Shown: positions 22,280 to 31,334 of the stretch, one piece after another
Layout of the letters: every line of letters begins with the position of its first letter
How positions within the stretch are numbered: the first letter of the stretch is position 1
Source of the DNA: Bacteroidaceae bacterium
GTDB lineage: Bacteria; Bacteroidota; Bacteroidia; Bacteroidales; Bacteroidaceae
Assembly: GCA_024401185.1 (NCBI GenBank)
Contig: JAKSLO010000008.1
Coordinates: 1 to 44,213, forward strand
Length of the DNA stretch: 44,213 bases
Direction: 5' to 3'
Position numbers and translations under genes: made by a program
Notes under the pieces: model-generated
What the model was told of the DNA's origin: nothing
Database searches by the model: none
Seen by the model: the letters and a program-made list of their open reading frames with translations, nothing else

Positions 22280-24051
22280 TGAATTTCAACTGGAAAGAGA
22301 CATACGACGAACTGCATAGCACTTTTCCGGGTTACAACGCTACCCCTTTGATAGGCATTACGGGTAATTTCGGTGAAAAAGGATGCGAATTGGCAGAAGG
22401 GTATTACCGCTCCATCTTGGCAGCGGGAGGTACTCCTGTAGTCATCCCTCCCTATGCTGAGCCTGATGCGTTGGGCACCTTGTTGGATAGGCTCGATGGC
22501 TTGATGCTGTCAGGAGGAGCAGATATCAATCCGCTCTATACAGACGAAGAGCCCTTGCCTGCCTTGCATGGCATCAATCCCAAGCGCGATGCCTCAGAAC
22601 TGTTGCTGGTACGCATGGCCTATGACAGGCAGTTGCCCATTCTGGGTATTTGCCGTGGCATACAGGTGTTGGCAACTGCCCTTGATGGTTCGGTGTGGCA
22701 GGATTTGGCAACTCAGTATGTTCCTTCCTTGCAAGACGATGAAGCTGTTCAACCGCTTATCAAGCACAGTCAGAATCTTGACCGTGGCATTGCTTCGCAC
22801 CGGATTGAAATAGACAGGGATTCTACGTTATATAATATAATAAAGAAGGAAACGCTTGCCGTCAATTCCTTCCATCATCAGGCTGTTCGTGAAACGGGAC
22901 CTCATCTTCGTGTCACGGCACGCAGCAAGGATGGTGTCATTGAGGCGGTGGAAAGTAATGAGTACATGAGTCTCTTGGGAGTGCAATGGCATCCCGAGTG
23001 CTTTGTCTTGGAAAATGATGAGTGCATGATACCTCTGTTCCGTTGGTTGGTCAACGAAGCCTCTCTCTTTGCCAGGACACGTTGTATTCATCGACACATC
23101 CTCACGCTCGACAGTCATGAGGATACCCCTATGTTCTTTGAGCAGGGTGTACGTTTTGATCATCGCGAAAGTCATGTGCTTGTGGACCTTCACAAGATGA
23201 AAGAAGGCATGCTTGATGTAGGAATCATGGTGGCTTATCTGCCTCAAAAGGAGCGGGATGAGGCTTCGCTGCTTCAAGCCACAGCGTATGCCGATAGCGT
23301 GCTGGACAAACTGGAAGCCATGGTGAAGGCACATCCCGAACATGTAGCCATAGCATATACCCCCGATGACCTGTGTCGTTTGAAGCGAGAAGGCAAGAAG
23401 GCGGTGATGATGGGCATCGAGAATGGTTATGCCATAGGCAAGGACATCCGCAATGTGGAGCGCTTCCGCCAGCGTGGCGTGGTGTACATGACGCTTTGCC
23501 ATAATGGCGACAACGACGTTTGTGATTCGGCCCGTGGCTGTGCAGAGCATGGTGGACTGAGCGATTTTGGCAAGGAAGTGGTGCGAGAGATGAATAGGGT
23601 AGGCATGATGGTTGACCTAAGCCATGCGGCAGAGTCAACATTCTGGGATGCCCTGGAGTTGAGTGCAACTCCCATTGTGTGCAGTCACAGCAGTTGCCGT
23701 GCACTATGTGACCATCCTCGCAACCTTACAGACAAGCAGATGAAAGCCTTGGCAGAGAAAGGAGGCGTCATGCAGGTCACTATCTACAAAGGATTTCTTG
23801 TGAAGGATGGTCAGGCTACGTTACGGGATGTGGTTCGCCACATCAATCATGCCGTGAAGGTAATGGGCATTGATCATGTAGGCATTGGTACCGATTTTGA
23901 CGGTGATGGGGGTGTACCTGGTATTGCAAGTGCTAATGAGTTGCCCAACCTTACGCGGGCCTTGCTTCGCGAAGGATATTCTGTACAAGATTTAAGAAAA
24001 TTATGGGGAGGTAACTTCTTGCGTGTGATGAGTTTGTGTCAGCATGTCTGA
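22279..24051 (+). CDS. Fused gamma-glutamyl hydrolase (C26) and membrane-dipeptidase-type (M19) enzyme
   Basis: A 590-residue two-domain protein. Residues 20-260 are a class I glutamine amidotransferase of the PuuD/C26 type: Cys125 in GICRGIQVL and His238/Glu240 in GVQWHPE. Residues 272-590 are an M19 renal-dipeptidase fold with metal ligands His280 and Asp282 (DSHED), bridging Glu381 (GIENG), His449 (DLSHA) and His470 (CSHSSCRA). There is no signal peptide, so both act in the cytoplasm. One chain could cleave a gamma-glutamyl bond and then a dipeptide, for example gamma-glutamyl peptides or glutathione. Substrate is inferred. It is translationally coupled to the Lrp gene. Confidence 0.92.
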   Translation: MNFNWKETYDELHSTFPGYNATPLIGITGNFGEKGCELAEGYYRSILAAGGTPVVIPPYAEPDALGTLLDRLDGLMLSGGADINPLYTDEEPLPALHGINPKRDASELLLVRMAYDRQLPILGICRGIQVLATALDGSVWQDLATQYVPSLQDDEAVQPLIKHSQNLDRGIASHRIEIDRDSTLYNIIKKETLAVNSFHHQAVRETGPHLRVTARSKDGVIEAVESNEYMSLLGVQWHPECFVLENDECMIPLFRWLVNEASLFARTRCIHRHILTLDSHEDTPMFFEQGVRFDHRESHVLVDLHKMKEGMLDVGIMVAYLPQKERDEASLLQATAYADSVLDKLEAMVKAHPEHVAIAYTPDDLCRLKREGKKAVMMGIENGYAIGKDIRNVERFRQRGVVYMTLCHNGDNDVCDSARGCAEHGGLSDFGKEVVREMNRVGMMVDLSHAAESTFWDALELSATPIVCSHSSCRALCDHPRNLTDKQMKALAEKGGVMQVTIYKGFLVKDGQATLRDVVRHINHAVKVMGIDHVGIGTDFDGDGGVPGIASANELPNLTRALLREGYSVQDLRKLWGGNFLRVMSLCQHV

Positions 24052-24103
24052 CTAAAGCCATTTGCACCCCATTCAATTGTTAATATGTATATTGATTAGT
24101 CTT

Positions 24104-25099
24104 ATGAGATTTTTAATTCTTCTTGCAGCGTCTTTACTGTTTGTCTCATGCGGTGGCAAACAGAAAGACAATACTCCAAAGGCCGATACCATTGCATTGG
24201 CTAAATGTCCGGATTTTGTGGCTGACAGTGCCATGAAGTATATCAACGAGCAATGTGCTTTTGGTCCTCGTGTCACGGGTACTGAGGCTCATCGTCTGTG
24301 TGGTGACTATATTGTGAATAAGTTTAAGGAGTTTGGTTGTTCGGTAACTGAACAGACGGCAGAACTGACCGCTTATAATGGTACCAAGTTGCCTGGTCGC
24401 AATATCATTGCCAGCATCAATCCTGAGAGTGCCGATCGTATCATTGTATGTGCTCACTGGGATTGCCGTCCCTGGGCAGATCATGATCCTAATGAGGAGA
24501 ACCACCACACTCCCATCCTGGCTGCCAATGATGCAGCGAGTGGAGTGGCTGTGATGCTTGAAATGGCACGTTTGATGCAGAAGGAACCTTTGAAGTATGG
24601 CGTCGATTTTATCTGCTTTGATGCAGAGGACTGGGGAATGCCCGACTGGGATGAAGAGAATTATTCCAATGCCATGGATTCTTGGTGTTTGGGTTCTACA
24701 TACTGGGCGCAGAATCCTCACAAGGAAAACTATTCGGCTCGCTATGGCATATTGCTCGATATGGTGGGTGGCCGTGGTTCGCAGTTTGCTATGGAGGGTG
24801 TGTCTCGTTATTTTGCTGATACCGTGGTACAGATGCTTTGGCATTTGGCTGGCCAGATAGGATTTGGTTCATTCTTCCCCCTCAAGGATGGTGGGCAGGT
24901 GCAGGATGACCATGTACCCGTAAACCAGATTGCAGGCATTCCATGTATTGATATCATACCTCATTTTGAACAGGGCCCCAGTAGTTTCGGACCCACTTGG
25001 CATACTGTTTCCGATACTCCTGAGAACATCGATCCTGCTGTTTTGAAAGCTGTGGGACAGAGTGTGATGCAGATGCTGTACAATGACAATACTAAGTGA
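24104..25099 (+). CDS. Glutaminyl-peptide cyclotransferase, M28-type lipoprotein
   Basis: 331 residues from ATG 24104; an earlier TTG start would bury the lipoprotein signal (LLFVSCGG, Cys16). The M28 fold shows AHWDCRPWAD (117-126), AANDAASG with Asp143, FDAEDWG with Glu175 and Asp176, and the C-terminal WHTVSDTPENID histidine. Asp143, Asp176 and that His are the likely single-zinc ligands and Glu175 the catalytic acid, as in type II glutaminyl cyclases of periodontal Bacteroidales. These convert N-terminal glutamine of secreted proteins to pyroglutamate, which follows from lipoprotein/signal peptidase cleavage before Gln. An M28 aminopeptidase is the alternative, but the Asp at the third ligand and the Bacteroidales resemblance favour cyclase. 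Confidence 0.85.
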   Translation: MRFLILLAASLLFVSCGGKQKDNTPKADTIALAKCPDFVADSAMKYINEQCAFGPRVTGTEAHRLCGDYIVNKFKEFGCSVTEQTAELTAYNGTKLPGRNIIASINPESADRIIVCAHWDCRPWADHDPNEENHHTPILAANDAASGVAVMLEMARLMQKEPLKYGVDFICFDAEDWGMPDWDEENYSNAMDSWCLGSTYWAQNPHKENYSARYGILLDMVGGRGSQFAMEGVSRYFADTVVQMLWHLAGQIGFGSFFPLKDGGQVQDDHVPVNQIAGIPCIDIIPHFEQGPSSFGPTWHTVSDTPENIDPAVLKAVGQSVMQMLYNDNTK

Positions 25100-25124
25100 T
25101 CAATCTTATAACCGTTTTTGGAAA

Positions 25125-25547
25125 ATGAGTATCAACGAAATACAAGACGAGGTAATTGAAGAGTTTGCCGATTTTGAAGATTGGATGGACAAATACCAGC
25201 TTCTGATTGATTTGGGAAATGAACAGCAACCTCTTGATGCACAATATAAGACAGAACAGAATCTTATAGATGGTTGTCAAAGTCGTGTGTGGTTGCAAGC
25301 CGACTTGACTGATGGCAAAGTGATTTTCCAGGCAGAGAGTGATGCCCTGATTGTAAAAGGCATCGTGGCATTGCTCATTCGAGTACTTTCCGGCCATACT
25401 CCTCAAGAGATTGTGGATGCTGATCTCTATTTTATAGAGCAGATAGGCCTTCGTGAACATCTTTCTCCTACTCGCAGCAATGGTTTGCTGGCTATGCTCA
25501 AGCAAATGAAGCTGTATGCCCTGGCCTTCAAGGCAAAGGAGGCTTAG
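25125..25547 (+). CDS. sufE: SufE-family Fe-S assembly protein
   Basis: 140 residues from ATG 25125; the frame extends upstream into the previous gene without a better start. It has the SufE fold with the acceptor Cys51 in LIDGCQSRVWL, the residue that takes persulfide from SufS cysteine desulfurase. It ends in the usual helical region (LSPTRSNGLLAMLKQMK). It lies 25 bases after the cyclase gene, away from any suf operon in this window. Confidence 0.93.
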   Translation: MSINEIQDEVIEEFADFEDWMDKYQLLIDLGNEQQPLDAQYKTEQNLIDGCQSRVWLQADLTDGKVIFQAESDALIVKGIVALLIRVLSGHTPQEIVDADLYFIEQIGLREHLSPTRSNGLLAMLKQMKLYALAFKAKEA

Positions 25548-25620
25548 TGTTCGGGCAATTCTCTGTTCGTCAGAGGTCGCAGTAAATTTATCTCTTCTTT
25601 GGTGCCTAATGCAAAATGTA

Positions 25621-25902
25621 ATGAATAGGTTTGTCATTCTCATCTCTCTTTCCTTTTGTCTGTTGTTGCTTGCGTCATGCAAGGATCAAAGGGATTACTA
25701 CTATACCCCTACCATCGACGTGGAGGTAAATGGAGGTACGAGTGGCGAGGTGAGCGCTCCGCTCAATGTCTCGGGTTCCACCTACACCCCTTATCAAGGT
25801 TCTGCCTATTGGGGGGAAGAGGGTAGAGCTGCCAATTCACATTATACGCCTTATGATAGTGAAGACCGCAACCTGAACTACTATCGTGGCCAGCAAGAGT
25901 AA
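25621..25902 (+). CDS. Small lipoprotein of unknown function
   Basis: 93 residues from ATG 25621, chosen because the lipoprotein signal (SFCLLLLASCKD, lipidated Cys20) then sits at the N terminus; the frame is open upstream but without signal-like sequence. The mature part is short, rich in Tyr, Gly, Ser and Thr (YYYTPTIDVEVNGGTSG, TYTPYQGSAYWGEEG) and looks like one small beta-rich or disordered domain. I recognise no family. It starts 73 bases after sufE. Confidence 0.7.
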   Translation: MNRFVILISLSFCLLLLASCKDQRDYYYTPTIDVEVNGGTSGEVSAPLNVSGSTYTPYQGSAYWGEEGRAANSHYTPYDSEDRNLNYYRGQQE

Positions 25903-25917
25903 GGCTTTTGTTTTCTG

Positions 25918-25935
25918 GGACAATGTGGATTGTCC
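25918..25935 (+). other. Hairpin in the leader of dusB
   Basis: GGACAAT (25918-25924), loop GTGG, ATTGTCC (25929-25935) is a perfect 7-bp stem, 20 bases ahead of the dusB start. No T-run follows. Confidence 0.55.
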
Positions 25936-25955
25936 TCAATTAGATCTGTAAAAGA

Positions 25956-26945
25956 ATGAAGATTGGAAACTTGGAATTCGGTCCGTATCCTGTGTTCCTG
26001 GCTCCCATGGAGGATGTCACAGACATAGGTTTCCGTTTGCTATGTAAGCAAATGGGTGCGGCTATGGTTTATAGTGAATTTGTGGCTGCCGATGCTCTTG
26101 TTCGTCTTGTCAATAAAAGTCTGCAAAAACTGCAAGTTTGTGAAGAAGAACGTCCAGTCGTCATTCAGATTTACGGTAAGGATGTTGATTCTGTGCGTGA
26201 GGCGGCTCGCATAGTGTTTGATCAGGCTCATCCCGATGTGCTCGACCTAAATTTTGGCTGTCCGGTCAAGAAGGTGGCAGGCAAAGGTGCGGGTGCGGGT
26301 ATGTTACAGAATATACCTCAGCTATTAGCTATTACCCGTGCTGTGGTGGATGCTGTTGATGTGCCCGTCACAGTAAAAACACGTTTAGGTTGGGATAACG
26401 AACATCGCATAATTGTTGATTTGGCTGAGCAACTGCAGGATTGTGGCATACAAGCGCTTACCATACATGGAAGGACGCGTGCCCAGATGTACACGGGTGA
26501 GGCAGATTGGTCGTTGATAGGAGAGGTTAAGAATAATCCTCGAATGCGTATCCCAATTATTGGCAACGGTGACATTACCACTCCCGAACGTGCCAAGGAG
26601 TGCTTTGACCGTTATGGCGTGGATGCAGTAATGATAGGACGCGCTACGTTTGGACGCCCATGGATATTTCGTGAAGTACAGGAATTCCTGCATCCCGAAT
26701 TGCCCAAGACCGACATGAGTGTGGAATGGAAGATGAATATTCTGAAGGAGCAGGTGAAGCAGAGCGTGGCACGTATTGACGAGTACCGGGGTATCTTGCA
26801 TATTCGTCGTCATCTGGCTGCTAGTCCTTTGTTCAAAGGCATTCCTAATTTTCGAGACATACGCATTGCCATGTTGCAAGCCGAGACTGTGGAAAGCCTC
26901 TTTGCCATACTTGACGAAATAGGTGAACGCTTGAGCCGTGTATAG
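25956..26945 (+). CDS. dusB: tRNA-dihydrouridine synthase B
   Basis: A 329-residue flavoenzyme: TIM-barrel start FLAPMEDVTDIGFR (14-27), catalytic Cys102 in LNFGCPVKKVAGKGAGAGML (split at residues 98-117), FMN-binding TVKTRLGW, TIHGRTRAQMYTG and GNGDI. It reduces uridine to dihydrouridine in the tRNA D-loop. The C-terminal helical tRNA-binding domain (about 245-329) is complete. A short stem (GTATTT/AAATAC, 26948-26963) follows the stop and may be a weak terminator. Confidence 0.93.
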   Translation: MKIGNLEFGPYPVFLAPMEDVTDIGFRLLCKQMGAAMVYSEFVAADALVRLVNKSLQKLQVCEEERPVVIQIYGKDVDSVREAARIVFDQAHPDVLDLNFGCPVKKVAGKGAGAGMLQNIPQLLAITRAVVDAVDVPVTVKTRLGWDNEHRIIVDLAEQLQDCGIQALTIHGRTRAQMYTGEADWSLIGEVKNNPRMRIPIIGNGDITTPERAKECFDRYGVDAVMIGRATFGRPWIFREVQEFLHPELPKTDMSVEWKMNILKEQVKQSVARIDEYRGILHIRRHLAASPLFKGIPNFRDIRIAMLQAETVESLFAILDEIGERLSRV

Positions 26946-27035
26946 CAGTATTTGGAAAAATACCGCATTAAATGAACCTAAAGTGGGTGTTTTTCCCGTC
27001 CATTATTTGCATTTTGCTAAAAAAGCGTGGAATAA

Positions 27036-27067
27036 TTTGCTATACAGCAAAAAAAAAGGTAATTTTG
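27036..27067 (+). promoter_or_regulatory. Promoter upstream of the small membrane-protein gene
   Basis: TTTG (27036-27039), 20 bases, TAATTTTG (27060-27067): one of the best Bacteroidota promoter matches in the window. The leader would be about 58 bases. Confidence 0.7.
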
Positions 27068-27132
27068 TAGCGTAATTTAAGTGTGGGTGAATAACTTACT
27101 GTATATAGTTTGTTTACAATAATTGTTTTAAT

Positions 27133-27492
27133 ATGAAAAAGATAAATCCTAAGAAACTGCTTGTGTTTTTAGGTGTTGCGGCAGTGATTGGAGTAGCTGT
27201 TTATTTCATCTTCTTTTTCCAGACCACTATGGGCTTCGGTCAGGAGCAATTGGATATTATGAAGAATGCCAAGGCTAACTACGAAAAACAGAAGGGAACA
27301 GTGGCTGCCGATGAAGCTATCCAGGAACTCAATCAGGCTCTTTTCGAGGTGCGTAACAAGTACAACGAGGTGAAAGGAGAAAATGACAGCGAGACAGCAA
27401 AAGAGTTCAAGGATCTGGTCTATCCTACCTATAGCGAGTTAAAGAAACTTGTGGAAGACTACATAGAGGAAGAAATAGAAGATTTGGACTAA
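27133..27492 (+). CDS. Single-pass membrane protein with acidic helical tail, unknown function
   Basis: 119 residues: a basic N terminus (MKKINPKK), one membrane helix (about 9-29), then a soluble, highly charged helical region (about 36-119) that ends in a run of acidic residues (EDYIEEEIEDLD). The topology is likely N-in, C-out. No family is recognised. It follows a good promoter and precedes the U32 gene by 62 bases; it could be first in that transcript. Confidence 0.7.
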   Translation: MKKINPKKLLVFLGVAAVIGVAVYFIFFFQTTMGFGQEQLDIMKNAKANYEKQKGTVAADEAIQELNQALFEVRNKYNEVKGENDSETAKEFKDLVYPTYSELKKLVEDYIEEEIEDLD

Positions 27493-27554
27493 TCCCCTTA
27501 TCGGGTAAGTGAAATAACAGCCCTGCGCTGATACTTTTCCAATCTGCATATCGA

Positions 27555-28823
27555 ATGAATCGTTCTGATTTTGAAATCATGGCTCCGGTAGGGTCGCCCG
27601 AATCTTTGGCGGCAGCTTTGCGAGCGGGAGCTGACAGTATATACTTTGGAATTGAAAATCTGAACATGAGGGCTCATTCGGCCAGCACGTTCAGCATTGA
27701 CGACCTTCATCGCATCAGCGAGGAGTGTCGTCTTTGTGGTGTAAAGAGTTATCTCACCGTGAATACGATAATCTACGGTGAGGATTTGCCTTTGATGCGC
27801 CAAATATTGGATGCTGCCAAGAAGGCTGGCATCTCGGCAGTAATAGCCAGTGATGTGGCTGTCATGAACTACTGTCGTGAAATAGGACAGGAGGTTCATC
27901 TTAGTACTCAACTCAACATCAGCAATATTGAAGCTTTGAAATTCTATGCTCAGTTTGCTGATGTGGTAGTGCTGGCACGTGAACTGAATGTGGAGCAGGT
28001 GGCAGATATTTACAGGCAGATTACGGAGCAGAACATTTGTGGTCCCAGTGGCAAACAGATTCGTATAGAGATGTTCTGCCATGGCGCCCTTTGCATGGCG
28101 GTGAGTGGTAAGTGCTATCTCAGCTTGCAAAACATGGGACGATCTGCTAATCGTGGTGAGTGCATGCAAATCTGCCGACGTGGTTACACGGTGCGCGACC
28201 GTGAAACGGATATCGAATTGGATATTGACAACAAGTACATCATGAGTCCCAAGGATTTGAAGACAATCCGCTTCATCGATCGTTTGATGGGAGCTGGAGT
28301 AAGGGTCTTCAAGATTGAGGGACGTGCCCGTGGAGCAGAATACGTGGACACTGTAGTTTGCTGCTATCGTGAGGCTATTGATGCTGTGTTGGAAGATAAG
28401 GCAAATGGGGTGGATGGAACATCCTTTTCCGATGCTCGGAAAGACGAGTGGGACAAGCGTCTAAGCACAGTGTTCAATCGTGGTTTCTGGGATGGATATT
28501 ATCAAGGACAGCGAATGGGTGAGTGGAGTGACAAACCGGGTTCGGTGGCCACGGAGAAGAAGGTTTACTGTGCCAAAGGTATTCGTTACTATAGCAAACT
28601 CAAAGTGGCAGAGTTTAAGGTAGAGGCTTCACCCTTGCATGTAGGCGACCGCATTCTCATTACAGGCCCGACTACAGGTGCCCTTTATATGACGGTTGAC
28701 GAGATACGCTATGATTTGAAACCCGTAGATGACGCACGTCAGGGGTGGCGTGTCAGCATTCCTGTAGAAAAAAAGATTCGTCCAAGTGATAAACTTTATA
28801 TTTTGATAGAGAATGATAAATGA
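27555..28823 (+). CDS. U32-family protein, probable tRNA or rRNA hydroxylation factor
   Basis: A 422-residue U32 protein. The N-terminal TIM-like domain begins MAPVGSPESLAAALRAGAD; the U32 signature includes EMFCHGALCMAVSGKCYLS (173-190), and Cys180, Cys187, Cys203 and Cys207 are the likely iron-sulfur ligands. The C-terminal part (YSKLKVAEFKVEASPLHVGDRI) is the beta-barrel of this class. Relatives TrhP and RlhA hydroxylate tRNA U34 or 23S rRNA C2501; older peptidase annotations are doubtful. The gene overlaps epsC by 11 bases. Confidence 0.88.
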   Translation: MNRSDFEIMAPVGSPESLAAALRAGADSIYFGIENLNMRAHSASTFSIDDLHRISEECRLCGVKSYLTVNTIIYGEDLPLMRQILDAAKKAGISAVIASDVAVMNYCREIGQEVHLSTQLNISNIEALKFYAQFADVVVLARELNVEQVADIYRQITEQNICGPSGKQIRIEMFCHGALCMAVSGKCYLSLQNMGRSANRGECMQICRRGYTVRDRETDIELDIDNKYIMSPKDLKTIRFIDRLMGAGVRVFKIEGRARGAEYVDTVVCCYREAIDAVLEDKANGVDGTSFSDARKDEWDKRLSTVFNRGFWDGYYQGQRMGEWSDKPGSVATEKKVYCAKGIRYYSKLKVAEFKVEASPLHVGDRILITGPTTGALYMTVDEIRYDLKPVDDARQGWRVSIPVEKKIRPSDKLYILIENDK

Positions 28824-29751
28824 TGTGTTGACAAAAGCTGTTAGCCAGTTGTCGGATACGGCCACATTGAAAGGACTATTTCATGAACATCGTGACAACG
28901 ACCCCTTGCCCTCAGGTAAGGACTTAGGCACAATTGTGAATCTGTGTCGCTCTATATTGTTTCCCGGATTTTATGGCATGTCAACCATCAACAGCCGTAC
29001 ATTGGAGTACCATATTGGAGTGAATACCGAGAGCCTTTATGACTTGTTGTCACAGCAAATACTGGCTGGCTTGTGTTTCTCTTCAACCTCTAAGTGCAAT
29101 TGTTCTTCGAATGAAGTTCTCAAGCAAAAGGCTCAGGAGTTGGCAGCTGAGTTCATCTCCCGTTTACCCCAGATTCGCGAGATATTGGCTACCGATGTAG
29201 AGGCTGCATACAATGGCGATCCTGCGGCAGAGAGTTTCGGCGAAATTATCAGTTGCTATCCCATCATTAAGGCTATTACCAACTATCGCATTGCTCATGA
29301 GTTGATGCAGATAGGTGTACCTCTGATACCCCGAATCATCTCGGAGATGGCACATAGTGAGACGGGTATCGACATACATCCCGGTGCACAGATTGGCCAT
29401 CATTTCACCATCGACCATGGAACGGGTGTGGTGATTGGCGCTACTTGCATCATTGGCAACAATGTCAAACTCTATCAAGGAGTAACTCTGGGTGCTAAGA
29501 GTTTTCCGCTTGATGAAAACGGTAATCCTATCAAGGGAATACCCCGTCATCCTATTCTGGAGGACAATGTCATTGTGTATAGCAATGCTACCATTCTGGG
29601 ACGCATCACTATTGCCCATGACACCATTATTGGTGGTAACCTTTGGGTGACTGACGACACGAAGCCCGGTGAACGCCTTGTACAGGCCAAGAAACAGAAA
29701 AGTAGCGATAGAAATACTACTGTGGGTCCCGATACATTCGGCGGTCTATAA
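28813..29751 (+). CDS. Serine O-acetyltransferase, EpsC/CysE type
   Basis: A 312-residue protein with a long helical N-terminal domain (about 1-175) and a left-handed beta-helix C-terminal domain: TGIDIHPGAQIG, IDHGTGVVIG, VKLYQGVTLGAKSFPLD and ATILGRITIAHDTIIGG. His residues in DHGTG and IDIHPG are the catalytic ones. It makes O-acetylserine from serine and acetyl-CoA, the committed step of cysteine synthesis. It overlaps the U32 gene by 11 bases. The hexapeptide insertion FPLDENGNPIKGIPRHP is normal for the EpsC branch. Confidence 0.92.
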   Translation: MINDVLTKAVSQLSDTATLKGLFHEHRDNDPLPSGKDLGTIVNLCRSILFPGFYGMSTINSRTLEYHIGVNTESLYDLLSQQILAGLCFSSTSKCNCSSNEVLKQKAQELAAEFISRLPQIREILATDVEAAYNGDPAAESFGEIISCYPIIKAITNYRIAHELMQIGVPLIPRIISEMAHSETGIDIHPGAQIGHHFTIDHGTGVVIGATCIIGNNVKLYQGVTLGAKSFPLDENGNPIKGIPRHPILEDNVIVYSNATILGRITIAHDTIIGGNLWVTDDTKPGERLVQAKKQKSSDRNTTVGPDTFGGL

Positions 29752-29786
29752 TTTATAAATGCAATTTTTTTACATAACAATATTCT

Positions 29787-31334
29787 ATGGAATTTGAACT
29801 TATTGCCAAGACCTTTCAGGGACTTGAGGAAGTGTTGGCTAAAGAGTTAGTTGACCTTGGTGCAAACAACATTCAGATTGGCCGTCGCATGGTTTCTTTC
29901 ACTGGTGACCAGGAAATGATGTACCGTGCTAACTTTGCCTTGCGTACAGCCATTCGCGTTTTGAAACCCATCAAGCATTTCCGTGCTACAAGTGCAGACG
30001 AGGTTTATGAGGCAGTACAAAAAATAGATTGGTCTGAGTATCTCACCAATGATACTACGTTTGCTGTTGACAGCGTAGTGTTCAGTACCGAGTTTCGTCA
30101 CTCAAAGTTCGTGGCTTACAAAGTAAAGGATGCTATTGTAGATCAGTTCCGTGAGAAGACGGGAAATCGTCCTAACATTCGTATTACCAATCCCGACATC
30201 CAACTTCACATCCATATTGCAGAGTATGATTGTACGCTTTCACTTGATTCCAGTGGTGAGAGTCTGCATCGTCGTGGCTATCGTACTCAGCAAGTTGAGG
30301 CTCCCTTGAATGAGGTACTGGCAGCTGGTATTATCCTAATGACAGGATGGAATGGCGAGACGGATTTCATCGATCCTATGTGTGGCAGCGGTACCTTCCC
30401 CATTGAGGCTGGCTTGATTGCTCGTAACATTGCTCCTGGTGTGTTCCGCAAAGGATATGCTTTTGAGAAATGGCCCGATTTCGATGCGGAACTTCTGGAT
30501 CGAATCTATAATGATGACAGCCAGGAACGTGAGTTTACACACCATATTTATGGATATGATAATAATCGTCAGGCTGTTGAGATAGCAACGGGTAATGTGC
30601 GTGCTGCAGGTTTGAGCAAGGACATCGACATTAAGTTGCAAGACTTCAAGGATTTCACTCAACCAGAGAATAAAAGTATCATTATCACCAATCCTCCCTA
30701 CGGCGAACGTATCTCTGCGCCCGACTTGTTGGGTTTATATAAGATGATTGGCGAGCGCTTAAAGCATGCTTTCGAGGGCAATGAGGCTTGGGTGTTGAGC
30801 TATCGTGAGGAATGCTTTGCACAAATTGGTTTGAAGCCATCTCTCAAGACTCCTTTGTATAATGGCTCTTTGGAATGCGAATTGCGTAAGTACCAATTGT
30901 TTAGTGGTAAATACAACGAGGCTCGTGCAGAAGGTGTTGAAGTGAAGAGCGAAGACGATAAAAAGCAAATGGCACAGAAGCGCCGCTTCAAGCAGAACCG
31001 CGACTTCAAAAAAGGGTTAGATGAGAAGGATGACCGTCGCTCGTTTGACCAACGCCGTCGCGATGCTGAGGATGAGCGTCGTCGTGATCAGGAAGAACAT
31101 AATGGACGTTTCCGCCGTTCTTCTTTCCGCAAGGAAGAGGATGGTGAGGAGCGTGGCCGTTTCCGTGGCAAGCGTGACGGAGAACGTCGTTCGTTCAAGG
31201 GTAAGGACGGTGGTGACCGTCGTTCGTTCCGTGGTGGAAAAGACGGTGACCGTCGTTTTGGCCACAAGGGAGATGACCGTAAACCACGCAGAGGAGGTAA
31301 ATTCAATAAAGGACGCTTTGATGATGAAGATTAA
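29787..31334 (+). CDS. THUMP-domain RNA guanine-N2 methyltransferase with basic repeat tail
   Basis: A 515-residue protein resembling the N-terminal half of RlmL (23S rRNA m2G2445 methyltransferase). THUMP domain about 50-155; SAM-binding DPMCGSGTFPIEA (196-208); catalytic motif NPPYGER (302-308). The methyltransferase ends about residue 380. The last 125 residues are a low-complexity Arg/Gly/Asp tail in which (D/E)RRSF recurs (DDRRSFDQ, GERRSFKG, GDRRSFRG). Such tails bind RNA non-specifically. Its stop codon overlaps the DPP IV start by 14 bases. Target position in rRNA is inferred from family. Confidence 0.88.
   Translation: MEFELIAKTFQGLEEVLAKELVDLGANNIQIGRRMVSFTGDQEMMYRANFALRTAIRVLKPIKHFRATSADEVYEAVQKIDWSEYLTNDTTFAVDSVVFSTEFRHSKFVAYKVKDAIVDQFREKTGNRPNIRITNPDIQLHIHIAEYDCTLSLDSSGESLHRRGYRTQQVEAPLNEVLAAGIILMTGWNGETDFIDPMCGSGTFPIEAGLIARNIAPGVFRKGYAFEKWPDFDAELLDRIYNDDSQEREFTHHIYGYDNNRQAVEIATGNVRAAGLSKDIDIKLQDFKDFTQPENKSIIITNPPYGERISAPDLLGLYKMIGERLKHAFEGNEAWVLSYREECFAQIGLKPSLKTPLYNGSLECELRKYQLFSGKYNEARAEGVEVKSEDDKKQMAQKRRFKQNRDFKKGLDEKDDRRSFDQRRRDAEDERRRDQEEHNGRFRRSSFRKEEDGEERGRFRGKRDGERRSFKGKDGGDRRSFRGGKDGDRRFGHKGDDRKPRRGGKFNKGRFDDED

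Noticed and set aside
31021..31320. N-terminal extension of the DPP IV frame by 100 residues
   Set aside because: It is the out-of-frame translation of the methyltransferase tail and would bury the DPP IV signal peptide.
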